Source: Rugalucina vietnamica
Taxonomy: Eukaryota > Mollusca > Bivalvia > Lucinida > Lucinidae
Direction: 5' to 3'
Length of the DNA stretch: 64,000 bases
Assembly: GCA_964017185.1 (NCBI GenBank)
Contig: OZ024880.1
Span: 32,206,329-32,270,328 of the forward strand
The notes beneath the pieces were generated by a model, which was given only the letters and a program-made list of their open reading frames with translations, made no database searches and was not told where the DNA came from. Positions 59,301 through 64,000 of the stretch are shown here, piece after piece. Made by a program: the position numbers and the translations under genes. Position 1 is the first letter of the stretch. The number at the start of each line of letters is the position of its first letter.

Positions 59301-62300
59301 TATTTTCAAAATAAAGCATTGTGACAGGTGCATTTTGTCGTAGAATATAAACAAACTGAATTACAGTAGCAAAAAGTTTCTCTGAGTACATACCAGCATT
59401 TTGCCCCTACTGTAGGCCTCTTTCAGGTTCTGTAATGAGCCATCGGAATCTTCGTACACCTCAGCTGACCACAGGGCACAGTTCACGTGGACCCAGTCAT
59501 CTTGACCACAGTATATCAACCGACCAGCAGTCTGGAACACAACATTCTTGTCAGTTTTGAGATTTTAAGTCCCAGTCAACATTTTTCTGTCATGTTGTTC
59601 TGGGTATTATCCTGAATTACAGGGAGTTAAAAAACCTTTCATGTTTGTGACTCAAATACAAGACAGCAAGGCACGTGAACAAGATAACAAGATTTATTGC
59701 TCGGATGGGAATAGGTCAAGGACTTTTCAGGCTATTGACCTGGCAGGCATCTTGGTCATGTGATCTGGATATTAGGTATACTTAAATAAATCGTTTCAAG
59801 GCGATACTTCTGTGGTGGTTCTTATTGTTTTATGTCTTGGTGTTTTAAAAATAAATTTGTGCTGTTGGCGCCTTATGTATGTTATCATATTTTTAGTTAA
59901 GTTTAGGTAACTGCCTGGCCATCTATTGGGAAAATAGCTGCGCATTCAGCTTACGATATGTTTTCATTGTATAAGTACCTGATTGCTCATTTAGTTTTTT
60001 CCCACCTTGGTTTTTGGAGTGGGAATCTTTTTCTGATTGCGCTTTTTGCCTACTTGTACCTTTCTGAATAGACCTAATGGTAGAACAACTGGGCAGTTAG
60101 ATCATTTAGCTGCTCAGTTGCTAGATCAAATGGAAAACCTATGTAACTACTCACGTTGCTATCTTGGTCACCATACTTGAGACAGAGGAGACATTTTCTG
60201 GTATCTTCTCCCACCAGCTGAGTGTGTATCTCACCATCTTCATCATCTAAAATGTGTTAAATATCATCAATAACAATGGAAGGAGCTATACAACAGTTAC
60301 AGTTCAGTGTATAAAGTACAGTGAAGCTAAGACGAAAGGTAACAGTAAGTGCACTTGGTGTGCATGACATAGTGCAATTTGCTTGCAATGTTTTATAGTA
60401 ATAAGTGCACTTACTAGTGCACTCCATGTGCACAAGGGTGTTACCTTTCGTCTTAGCACTACTGTTAATTTGCCATTCAAAGATTAACTAGAGTTGAATT
60501 CAGGCAGCTTGGCCCCCGGCGGCAAAAATATCCCAGCTGGTTTATCTTGGCCCCAAAAGGTCGAGATACACAGGGTGAGGGCCAAGATACCCTAGGAAAT
60601 TTTGGCCCCCGGGGGCCAAGCAGCAAAGGGGCCAAGATAAACTCACTGATTTTTGCAAATGCGAACTAAAAGGTGCAGATCAGCAGTGCAGTAATTACTA
60701 AGTGCCTTTGTTTTTGCTTCACAGATTGTATGATCACTCTTCATCTCAAATCTGAAATTTCAGGCTTCTTGCCTTCTACTGCAATCGTACAGGGCCAGTT
60801 TGTGTCGGACCAGGCCCTGAGGTTATAAAACTTTTTTCAAGCTCAGCTCAGCTGAGCATGAAATTTAAACTGAAGGTTTAGAACTCCAATGTCTGTAATT
60901 TATCCTGCTAATAAATGTTAAAATGCCAACAATTGTTGGCATTTTAACATTTATGAGCAGGATTAATTTTAGTCTCAGCTGAGTTGAGCATGAAAAAAGT
61001 TTTATAACCTCGGGACCAGAAGACCCATTTTCTTGCTTTGCAGATCTGACAACTGGCAATGGGGTGCAATATAATCAAGAATAGTGATCCTTTTCTTCAC
61101 ATATTTGTGATTTTTTACGCTTTTGACAAGGTATGCTCACAATGGGTCACAATTCAGCTATCTGACTAATGTGATATGCTCAGCAGAGCTGATAGCATAG
61201 GTTTGTTCCATCATGTTTATGATTTTTGCCTCCATTACAACTTTTGTTGGTATTGTGAGCATTGTTGTTCTGCTTAAAGTCTGTTAAAAGATACTATTGT
61301 TTAAAAATGGTGATTGCAACTTTAGAATAGGTAAATGAGCACCTATGTGTATTACTCTCTCAAAATTCAGAAGTGCATTTTTGGTGCATATGGTTTAAAT
61401 TTGTTTAGGTTGAAAATATAAATACAACTCACCAAATGTTGTTTTCTTGACAGGTGTTGCAGAGTATTTCTTGAATGGTGAAGGCTGGGGTGAGAGAGGC
61501 AGTTGTTCTCTCTCTAACCATTGGGCATAGGTGTGGTCTGTAGTGGGAGGGAGGGTGGCCTCTGGTAACATGCCTCTGGAAATCAAAGAAAAATGAATGT
61601 ATTTAACAACTTGACTTGGAGCAGAAAATATATTGTATACAAAAGAGGAGTGTATACACTTGTTAAATTAATGAATTGTTATGGCTTTCATAAGAAACTG
61701 TTGTCAACATAAGCATCAAGCACTTTAGTTCATGTTACCAGCAGTATAACACATACCTTGGAAAGTCTTTATTACTGTACCAGTAGCGACATGTCTTAAT
61801 GTTGTACCAGGGAAATACCTTCTCCATTTGCTGTAAGAAATCATACATAGAGATATATAAAAATAAGCCTGTGCGTGAGAAAACCAACAATTCGGGTTCC
61901 AACCAGGTCCGACACAAACAGGGCTGTACAGTCACAGGGGACTGTTAGAGGCTGGAAATTTTGGATTTAGAAAGTAGAGGAATTGTACTATCTGTGCAGC
62001 AAAAACAAAGGCACTGATCAGCTTCGCAGTTACTGCGAAGCTGATCTGAGCCTTTGTTTTCACCTATGCAGATTGTTGGTTTTCCCATGCGGCGGCTAAA
62101 ACCTTTTTAAATATTTTATCATTGAAAACCATTTTTGCAGGGTGGAAGTTAGGTGGTTTTGTTTAAAGCAGTGTTTGAAGCTTAAAGCAGTGTTTAAACT
62201 TTCATCTCAAAACTCATTCTTTTACACTTAATCAACCAAACATTTTTAAATTTAATATATCTGACAAGTATACTATCTATCTATAGGGACATTTGACATG

Positions 62301-62772
62301 TTTGACTTCAGTGCATCTGCAATTAAAATCACTGTAGGCAGTAGAAGAATGATTTAACAAAATTGAAAATGAGCCTTCACCTGAGAAAAACAACAATCTG
62401 CTTAGGCGAAAACAAAGACGCAGATCAGCTGTACAGTAACTGCACAGCTGATCAGCGTCTTTGTTTTAGCTACGCAGATAGTACAATTCCTCTTCTACCT
62501 ATACCCAAAGTTTCAAGCTTCTAGCTTTCTTCTGTGACTGTACTGCTCGGTTTGTATCGCACCTGGTCGGAAACCCAGATTGTTGGGTTTTCTCATGCAC
62601 AGGCTCAAATCATATCTGATTAACTGTAAGTGAGGAAAAACATTGGGTTAGGTAATACCTTGACAAAGACAGATCTTGCCGAGTTGACAGCTTTCTTTCT
62701 TGTACACCTGGTTTCTTCTTCATCATCCAAGTAAACCTGAATGATCCTCATAATGTCTTCACTGAATAAGGC
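32261..62772 (-). CDS. KMT2A/B (trx): trithorax/KMT2A-B type histone H3K4 methyltransferase, 5' partial, 17 exons
   Basis: Seventeen exons (listed separately) join with consistent phases to 8718 nt, 2905 residues and TGA at 32261-32263. Domain order by window residue number: end of bromodomain (1-38), extended PHD finger (about 128-236), FYRN (about 247-325, last part in exon 9), a long low-complexity linker from the 6734-bp exon 9 (308-2551), FYRC (about 2606-2693), WIN motif (about 2701-2706), SET (about 2767-2887) and post-SET (2889-2905). SET motifs are intact: [40 protein letters not shown], and post-[16 protein letters not shown]. This order is that of KMT2A/KMT2B/Drosophila trx, not KMT2C/D. 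The known role of the family is mono- to trimethylation of H3K4 in a nuclear complex with WDR5, RBBP5, ASH2L and DPY30. CXXC, PHD1-3 and the bromodomain start must lie beyond 64000. Symbol by family only. Confidence 0.96.
32575..32735. repeat. 16-18-bp minisatellite in the last KMT2 intron
   Basis: About nine copies of 'gtaactagtttagagt' and close variants ('ggggt', 'gtggt'). Confidence 0.85.
33100..33167 (-). CDS. KMT2A/B (trx): KMT2 exon 16 of window (SET)
   Basis: 68 nt, [20 protein letters not shown] to IR plus two bases. Acceptor TTTTTCAG|CCA, donor GACA|GTAAGT. Confidence 0.95.
33303..33426. mobile_element. family A MITE, copy 11, left part lost
   Basis: Central hairpin and right end (ctggtgtggcggcta) only. 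Confidence 0.7.
33781..33876 (-). CDS. KMT2A/B (trx): KMT2 exon 15 of window (SET, middle)
   Basis: 32 codons in phase 0, [20 protein letters not shown] to RFINHSCE. Acceptor TTGCAG|GGT, donor GAG|GTGAGT. Confidence 0.96.
33921..34138. mobile_element. hairpin element, family E, copy 2
   Basis: Same order of motifs as 6620-6837; the hairpin stem (34038-34096) has more mismatches. It starts 44 nt upstream of the acceptor of KMT2 exon 15. Confidence 0.7.
34233..34460. mobile_element. family B MITE, copy 4
   Basis: Both ends and half of the central palindrome. Confidence 0.8.
34626..34853. mobile_element. family B MITE, copy 5
   Basis: Complete copy, ending 27 nt from the donor of KMT2 exon 14. 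Confidence 0.85.
34881..35010 (-). CDS. KMT2A/B (trx): KMT2 exon 14 of window (SET, first part)
   Basis: 130 nt, [20 protein letters not shown] to REKYYESK. Acceptor TTTGCAG|ATC, donor CAAG|GTACAT. Contains the S-adenosylmethionine-binding GRG loop. Confidence 0.96.
35062..36518. mobile_element. composite element C5
   Basis: Opens with 'agaggaccaatggtcctgta' and closes with 'cagctcaggtgagct' after CGGACGGACG repeats (36437-36462). Three tandem units of about 450 bp, like C4. In the intron upstream of KMT2 exon 14. Confidence 0.85.
36527..36730. mobile_element. family A MITE, copy 12, left end lost
   Basis: Begins at the central hairpin ('atgcgaaaacaaaggcactg'), directly behind C5; right end complete. 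Confidence 0.8.
37177..37404. mobile_element. family A MITE, copy 13
   Basis: Complete copy, its end 25 nt from the donor of KMT2 exon 13. Confidence 0.8.
37430..37668 (-). CDS. KMT2A/B (trx): KMT2 exon 13 of window (WIN motif, pre-SET)
   Basis: 239 nt. Acceptor GCTGTAG|GAA, donor ACAG|GTAACA. Begins [20 protein letters not shown], where Arg 2704 takes the place of the WDR5-binding arginine. Then [20 protein letters not shown], highly conserved in KMT2A/B, and EACGVYR at the start of SET. Confidence 0.95.
37809..38043. mobile_element. family A MITE, copy 14
   Basis: Complete copy in the intron between KMT2 exons 12 and 13. Confidence 0.85.
38265..38483. mobile_element. family A MITE, copy 15
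   Basis: Complete copy with a near-perfect central hairpin, 52 nt from the donor of KMT2 exon 12. Confidence 0.85.
38536..38666 (-). CDS. KMT2A/B (trx): KMT2 exon 12 of window (FYRC, end)
   Basis: 131 nt, with [20 protein letters not shown] and [11 protein letters not shown]. Acceptor GTACAG|GTT, donor GAG|GTATAG, phase 0. Confidence 0.93.
38733..38947. mobile_element. family B MITE, copy 6
   Basis: Both ends intact, centre shortened; in the intron between exons 11 and 12. Confidence 0.8.
39215..39450. mobile_element. family A MITE, copy 16
   Basis: Complete copy, 30 nt from the donor of KMT2 exon 11. Confidence 0.8.
39481..39555 (-). CDS. KMT2A/B (trx): KMT2 exon 11 of window (FYRC)
   Basis: 75 nt, [20 protein letters not shown] to LSYG. 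Acceptor TTACAG|GTG, donor GGAG|GTAATT. The preceding intron (39556-44429) carries the 3.76-kb hAT-like element. Confidence 0.94.
39634..39863 (-). repeat. tRNA-derived SINE, copy 2
   Basis: On the - strand, a tRNA-like head (GTGGCCGAGCGGTTAAGA as A box, GGGTTAGAGCCCC as damaged B box) and a tail with 'cccacctactgattg' and 'gaaataatcttgaaagggac'. Same family as 56311-56537. Confidence 0.8.
40006..40203. mobile_element. palindromic element, family G, copy 2
   Basis: Inverted ends TACTGTAAGTTCGT and TTTACAGTA; relative of 25946-26163. Confidence 0.6.
40307..40600. mobile_element. family A MITE, copy 17, split
   Basis: The left and central part is here; the right end resumes at 44365 ('gacctgatcagaaacccc' to 'gcgtcgcagttca', about 44414) on the far side of the hAT-like element. 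Confidence 0.8.
42060..43210. repeat. 128-bp satellite with nuclear-receptor-like palindromes
   Basis: About nine units of 128 bp of two alternating kinds. Each unit has one AGGTCA-N3-TGACCT palindrome, starting at 42185, 42313, 42441, 42569, 42697, 42826, 42954 and 43082. Spacer is CAG in six and TAG in two (42185, 42826). A ninth unit, near 43212, has lost the second half-site. Confidence 0.92.
43320..43990. repeat. about 180-bp tandem units
   Basis: Four units beginning 'gtgttctagattttaacctc' at about 43330, 43492, 43672 and 43853. They are followed by 'acgggaacgggaacg' repeats and an end 'cgtgcagtcgagctaa' at 44108, which looks like the end of another composite element nested in the hAT-like one. 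Confidence 0.8.
44430..44648 (-). CDS. KMT2A/B (trx): KMT2 exon 10 of window (start of FYRC)
   Basis: 219 nt, from [17 protein letters not shown] to SDTIDG. Acceptor TCAATAG|GTT, donor GATG|GTAAGG, phase 1. [20 protein letters not shown] opens [16 protein letters not shown] lies just before it. Confidence 0.94.
44735..44970. mobile_element. family A MITE, copy 18
   Basis: Complete copy, 86 nt upstream of the acceptor of KMT2 exon 10. Confidence 0.85.
45146..45785. mobile_element. composite element C6
   Basis: Short member of family C with ends 'agaggaccaatggtcctgta' and 'ccttcggctcaggtgagcta', CGGACGGACAACGG repeats near 45715, and AGGTCAAGGTCA at 45200-45211. Confidence 0.85.
46049..46217. 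mobile_element. short pogo-like MITE
   Basis: Inverted ends CACCT...AGGTG flanked by TA, with 'ctctttataacacaattgct' and the roughly inverted 'gttgtaatgaaccatgttgt'. A half copy begins at 45794. Confidence 0.55.
46310..46542. mobile_element. family A MITE, copy 19
   Basis: Complete copy, 84 nt from the donor of giant exon 9. Confidence 0.85.
46627..53360 (-). CDS. KMT2A/B (trx): KMT2 giant exon 9 (6734 bp), end of FYRN and linker
   Basis: Starts after TATTGCAG with [20 protein letters not shown], the end of FYRN, and runs without a stop to donor CTAG|GTGAGC at 46626; the open frame beyond the donor to 46553 is intronic. About 2244 codons. Visible in it: three RPFSPP boxes (about 52.4-52.7 kb); acidic Ser/Asp/Glu-rich stretches; a C2HC finger [23 protein letters not shown] (about 50251-50320); an AT-hook cluster (49.30-50.05 kb); a Gln/Thr/Leu repeat (47637-47765); and a basic conserved-looking C-terminal part with [15 protein letters not shown] and [17 protein letters not shown]. 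Human KMT2A likewise has one oversized exon between FYRN and FYRC. Confidence 0.95.
47637..47765 (-). repeat. 21-bp minisatellite inside the KMT2 coding sequence
   Basis: Six to seven units of 21 bp encode a heptapeptide of the type TGLPTQQ, with substitutions to I, L and S. Being a multiple of three, unit gain or loss keeps the frame. Confidence 0.9.
49301..50046 (-). other. AT-hook cluster in the KMT2 linker
   Basis: Four basic GRP motifs: KKRGRPTLS (about 50025-50046), RRGRPSKN (about 49812-49840), KRGRPRKYK (about 49651-49680) and [10 protein letters not shown] (about 49301-49342), with [10 protein letters not shown] between the first two. AT-hooks bind the minor groove of AT-rich DNA. 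Confidence 0.8.
50251..50320 (-). other. C2HC zinc-finger-like motif in the KMT2 linker
   Basis: Spacing is C-X2-C-X12-H-X3-C with Tyr and Leu at the hydrophobic positions of classical C2H2 fingers (CDTCKRSY, then LHLHREKC). Confidence 0.75.
51230..51365 (-). repeat. duplicated segment in the KMT2 coding sequence
   Basis: [11 protein letters not shown] occurs twice in tandem, each followed by K/Q-G-S, encoded by near-identical 60-70-bp DNA. Confidence 0.75.
51885..51995 (-). repeat. triplicated segment in the KMT2 coding sequence
   Basis: E-[ML]-SQKL-[EG] occurs three times at about 36-bp spacing ([20 protein letters not shown] and one more). Confidence 0.75.
53598..53651. repeat. 26-bp direct repeat, two copies
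   Basis: 'aattgctgctggtcaggttt' plus 'aaccaa' occurs twice in succession just upstream (in gene direction) of exon 9. Confidence 0.8.
53696..54884. mobile_element. pogo-like non-autonomous element, about 1.19 kb
   Basis: Inverted ends (CACTTCAGACCCGTTATAAC at the left; at the right, read inverted, CAGGACAGACCCGCTATACC) flanked by TA on both sides. Poly(T) at 54771-54790. No transposase. In the intron between KMT2 exons 8 and 9. Confidence 0.75.
55128..55206 (-). CDS. KMT2A/B (trx): KMT2 exon 8 of window (FYRN, second part)
   Basis: 79 nt, [20 protein letters not shown] to VPVNY, ending phase 2. Acceptor TGACAG|GTT, donor ACAT|GTAAGT. Confidence 0.94.
55207..56045. other. intron sequence without recognised feature
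   Basis: AT-rich; inverted 'gaaaattttt' and 'aaaatttttg' type stretches around 55500-55915 suggest a degraded palindromic element, but ends cannot be fixed. Confidence 0.35.
56046..56292. mobile_element. family B MITE, copy 7
   Basis: Both ends recognisable; central palindrome diverged. Confidence 0.75.
56311..56537 (+). repeat. tRNA-derived SINE, copy 1
   Basis: A tRNA-like head with A box GTGGCCGAGCGGTTAAGAGC and B box GGGTTCGAGCCCC is followed by a tRNA-unrelated tail. Well preserved. Confidence 0.85.
56585..57780 (-). repeat. tRNA-like SINE split by a mariner-like element
   Basis: Parts at 56585-56685 and 57702-57780 together resemble the repeat at 27785-28003. The head at the right ('ccagtggggatcaaatccct') is degenerate. 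Confidence 0.5.
56686..57701. mobile_element. mariner-like non-autonomous element, 1016 bp
   Basis: Inverted ends CGAGGGGCGAGCAAAAAGTT, exact over about 20 bp, flanked by TA on both sides. No intact transposase frame. In the intron between KMT2 exons 7 and 8. Confidence 0.85.
57810..58044. mobile_element. family A MITE, copy 20
   Basis: Complete copy ending 14 nt from the donor of KMT2 exon 7. Confidence 0.85.
58059..58179 (-). CDS. KMT2A/B (trx): KMT2 exon 7 of window (FYRN, first part)
   Basis: 121 nt, [20 protein letters not shown] to ISVVIG, ending phase 1. Acceptor TTTGCAG|ATT, donor ATTG|GTGAGT. A family A MITE begins about 14 nt inside the following intron. Confidence 0.95.
58295..58529. 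mobile_element. family A MITE, copy 21
   Basis: The best preserved copy: GAGCCGCCTCGTGGGAAAAC to CACGAGGCGGCTC, with an almost perfect inner hairpin (58429-58490). Confidence 0.9.
58766..58924 (-). CDS. KMT2A/B (trx): KMT2 exon 6 of window (extended PHD, second half)
   Basis: 53 codons in phase 0, with [26 protein letters not shown] and VFCQDHTDH. Acceptor TTGCAG|AAG, donor GAG|GTCAGT. Confidence 0.95.
58985..59200. mobile_element. palindromic element, family F, copy 2
   Basis: Reversed relative of 3806-4036, in the intron between exons 5 and 6. Confidence 0.65.
59394..59531 (-). CDS. KMT2A/B (trx): KMT2 exon 5 of window (extended PHD, middle)
   Basis: 46 codons in phase 0, from [20 protein letters not shown] to SRGKML. 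Acceptor TTCCAG|ACT, donor CTG|GTATGT. Contains the [11 protein letters not shown] hallmark. Confidence 0.95.
59540..60154. other. intron sequence, one family C trace
   Basis: Mostly unrecognised AT-rich sequence. 'gcatcttggtcatgtgatct' at about 59747 recalls the interior of family C. Confidence 0.35.
60155..60246 (-). CDS. KMT2A/B (trx): KMT2 exon 4 of window (start of extended PHD)
   Basis: 92 nt, acceptor TTTTAG|ATGATG, donor AAC|GTGAGT. Encodes the first zinc-binding pair, [15 protein letters not shown]. Confidence 0.92.
60318..60465. mobile_element. short palindromic MITE
   Basis: Inverted ends of about 27 bp (ACAGTGAAGCTAAGACGAAA and complement) with an inner 'gtgcactt' / 'aagtgcac' pair. 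Confidence 0.75.
60508..60640. repeat. GC-rich inverted repeat
   Basis: 'gcagcttggcccccggcgg' faces 'gcccccgggggccaagcagc', with 'ggccaagata' motifs in both directions between them. Confidence 0.55.
60648..60812. mobile_element. family A MITE, copy 22, left end lost
   Basis: Central part and right half; it runs into family B copy 8. Confidence 0.65.
60811..61018. mobile_element. family B MITE, copy 8
   Basis: Both ends and an intact central palindrome (60913-60955). Confidence 0.85.
61019..61432. other. no feature seen (intron)
   Basis: AT-rich sequence between family B copy 8 and exon 3. Confidence 0.4.
61433..61575 (-). CDS. KMT2A/B (trx): KMT2 exon 3 of window
   Basis: 143 nt, encoding [20 protein letters not shown] onward to VKKTTF. 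Acceptor TTCCAG|AGG, donor TTTG|GTGAGT, phase 1. Linker between bromodomain and extended PHD. Confidence 0.93.
61757..61830 (-). CDS. KMT2A/B (trx): KMT2 exon 2 of window
   Basis: 74 nt, encoding [20 protein letters not shown] onward. Acceptor TTACAG|CAA, donor CCAAG|GTATGT, leaving phase 2. Counterpart of the conserved 'QMERVFPWF' stretch of MLL proteins. Confidence 0.93.
61866..62098. mobile_element. family A MITE, copy 23
   Basis: Complete copy beginning 36 nt upstream of the acceptor of KMT2 exon 2. Confidence 0.85.
62371..62607. mobile_element. family A MITE, copy 24
   Basis: Complete copy with a long inner hairpin, 51 nt from the donor of KMT2 exon 1 of the window. Confidence 0.85.
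62659..62772 (-). CDS. KMT2A/B (trx): KMT2 exon 1 of window (end of bromodomain)
   Basis: 38 codons in phase 0, beginning [11 protein letters not shown] and ending SARSVFVK. Acceptor TTCCAG|GCC, donor CAAG|GTATTA. It matches the last helix region of the MLL bromodomain. Confidence 0.93.
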
Positions 62773-62817
62773 CTGGAATACAACCTCAACATTAGTGGAA
62801 TACAAACCTCAACACTA

Positions 62818-63053
62818 GTACCACATCATGAGAAAATCAGCAATTTGGTTTACCAACTGGTCCAACACAAATTGAGCTGTTCAAGCACAGAAATTGGCCA
62901 AAGGCTGAAAATTTTAGATTTAGAAAGAAGAGGAATTGTACTAAAACATGTAGCGAAAACAAAGGGGCTGATCAGCTTCATAGTTACTGCGAAGCTGATC
63001 TGCATCTTTGTTTTTGCATATGCAAAATGCTGGTTTTCTCATGACGCAATTCA
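62818..63053. mobile_element. family A MITE, copy 25
   Basis: Complete copy, 45 nt upstream of the acceptor of KMT2 exon 1 of the window. Confidence 0.8.
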
Positions 63054-63860
63054 TAAATACCATATCCTTTCTAATTAGCGCACATGCTCCACTCCATATC
63101 ACCCTATTTGTTCTAAAAATTCCAAATGTTCCTCTCAGTTCTATTTTAAAAATTAATTAACTTTTTGCATGTGCATCTAGCAAAAAAGATATGTTGTTAC
63201 CTAAACGTTTAGTTATTCTGATGAAGTTATGCACTGTTCGAATATGGTATGTTTACTGTGATATGATACAGGTCTCATCATGAAAAAGCATGAGAACTGC
63301 ATAGATGCCAGTGATTTTTTTTTCACTTTAAAACTGACTCCGGTTTTAGGAGTCGTTCCCAATGGCAAAAAGTATCTTTTTTTCCCAAATGCATGGTTCA
63401 AAATTCCCAATCAGGCTTACAACTGCAACCATAATTTATACATGTACTGTTAAAAGCATCAATTAATCTGATATTTGGTACATGGAATAATGCTAATTTT
63501 CGTGTGTCCTAGTCATATGATGTTTGCTTTGTAACACTTATCATGATATTTTTACTGGTCTAGATAAATGTCACTGATGTTCTTTTGACAGTAAAATTAG
63601 GCTAGTTTTCCCAATTGAATCGGTACTGGTACAGTTCCTAAAATGCTAAAAAAAAATCACTGGATGCAGAATGGTCCTCATATTAGAACATACCGAAATG
63701 TATTGAACCTTCTCAAAAATTCTCATTAAGTCAAATTTGGCGTATTTTATGCCAACTTTTCCTCATCACCGCAGAAAAGTATTATAGCAAAACTCCCAAC
63801 ATTTTATATAGCATATTTACTCAAATTTTCAAAATCCTAGTGGGTAATGTGCTTTGTAGA
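63054..63860. other. intron sequence, no exon found
   Basis: I looked on the - strand for the preceding bromodomain exon and did not find it. AT-rich, with a poly(T) stretch at 63318-63325. Confidence 0.4.
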
Positions 63861-63863
63861 TAT

Positions 63864-64000
63864 GAGCCAATTTATGAGAAAACTGGATTTCTGTCTATGC
63901 AGATCAGCTGTGCAGTTACTGCAGTGCCTAAATTTGTTTTTGCAGAATAGATAGTACAATGTTTCTTCTTTCAAAATCTGAAGTTTCAAACTTCTAGCCT
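63864..64000. mobile_element. family A MITE, copy 26, cut by the window end
   Basis: Left end 'gagccaatttatgagaaaac' and part of the centre; it continues beyond base 64000. Confidence 0.7.

Noticed and set aside
63213..63410. 65-codon frame on the - strand as the missing upstream KMT2 exon
   Set aside because: No similarity to the bromodomain or PHD region and no fitting splice sites.

Overview
The window looks like nuclear DNA of a bivalve mollusc. The evidence is large AT-rich introns with GT-AG splice sites, one recognisable metazoan chromatin gene, and many short palindromic elements. One of these families, with ends reading TTAGCTCACCTGAGC, I associate with bivalve genomes. The species cannot be fixed from sequence alone. 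I see no bacterial, organellar or viral genes.

Three host genes are supported. (1) At the left edge, + strand, is a terminal coding exon (3214-3490) that resembles the C-terminal PH-like domain of TBC1D23, preceded by a Tigger/pogo transposase (2-1219) lying in its intron or flank. (2) At 25480-27413, + strand, is a small three-exon gene for a 191-residue protein I do not recognise. (3) From 62772 down to 32261, - strand, is the 3' two thirds of a trithorax/KMT2A-B type histone H3K4 methyltransferase. Seventeen exons can be placed by hand. Their lengths sum to 8718 nt, all phases match, and they encode 2905 residues and a stop: end of the bromodomain, extended PHD finger, FYRN, a 6734-bp exon, FYRC, WIN motif, SET and post-SET. 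The 5' part of the gene lies beyond base 64000. Genes (2) and (3) converge.

Region by region: 1-3500 holds Tigger, nested fold-back elements and the TBC1D23-like exon. 3500-12070 is intergenic and element-rich, including a 2.5-kb composite element with about 168-bp tandem units. 12070-21475 is a 9.4-kb satellite (38-, 75- and 58-bp units) that contains an inserted composite element and an exact 2539-bp tandem duplication. 21580-25100 holds more composite elements. 25480-27413 is the small gene. 28.8-30.3 kb is another composite element. 32.2-62.8 kb is the KMT2 gene, whose introns consist largely of short palindromic elements often within 10-90 nt of splice sites. One intron carries a 3.76-kb element with an apparent 8-bp target duplication; it contains an exact 128-bp-period satellite with eight AGGTCA-N3-TGACCT palindromes.

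The most notable points are the architecture of the KMT2 linker (AT-hook cluster and a C2HC finger between FYRN and FYRC, no canonical Taspase1 site, an unusual WIN motif), the nuclear-receptor-like palindrome satellite, and the family of about 26 palindromic elements that nearly constitutes whole introns. All calls come from reading the sequence; no database search was run.
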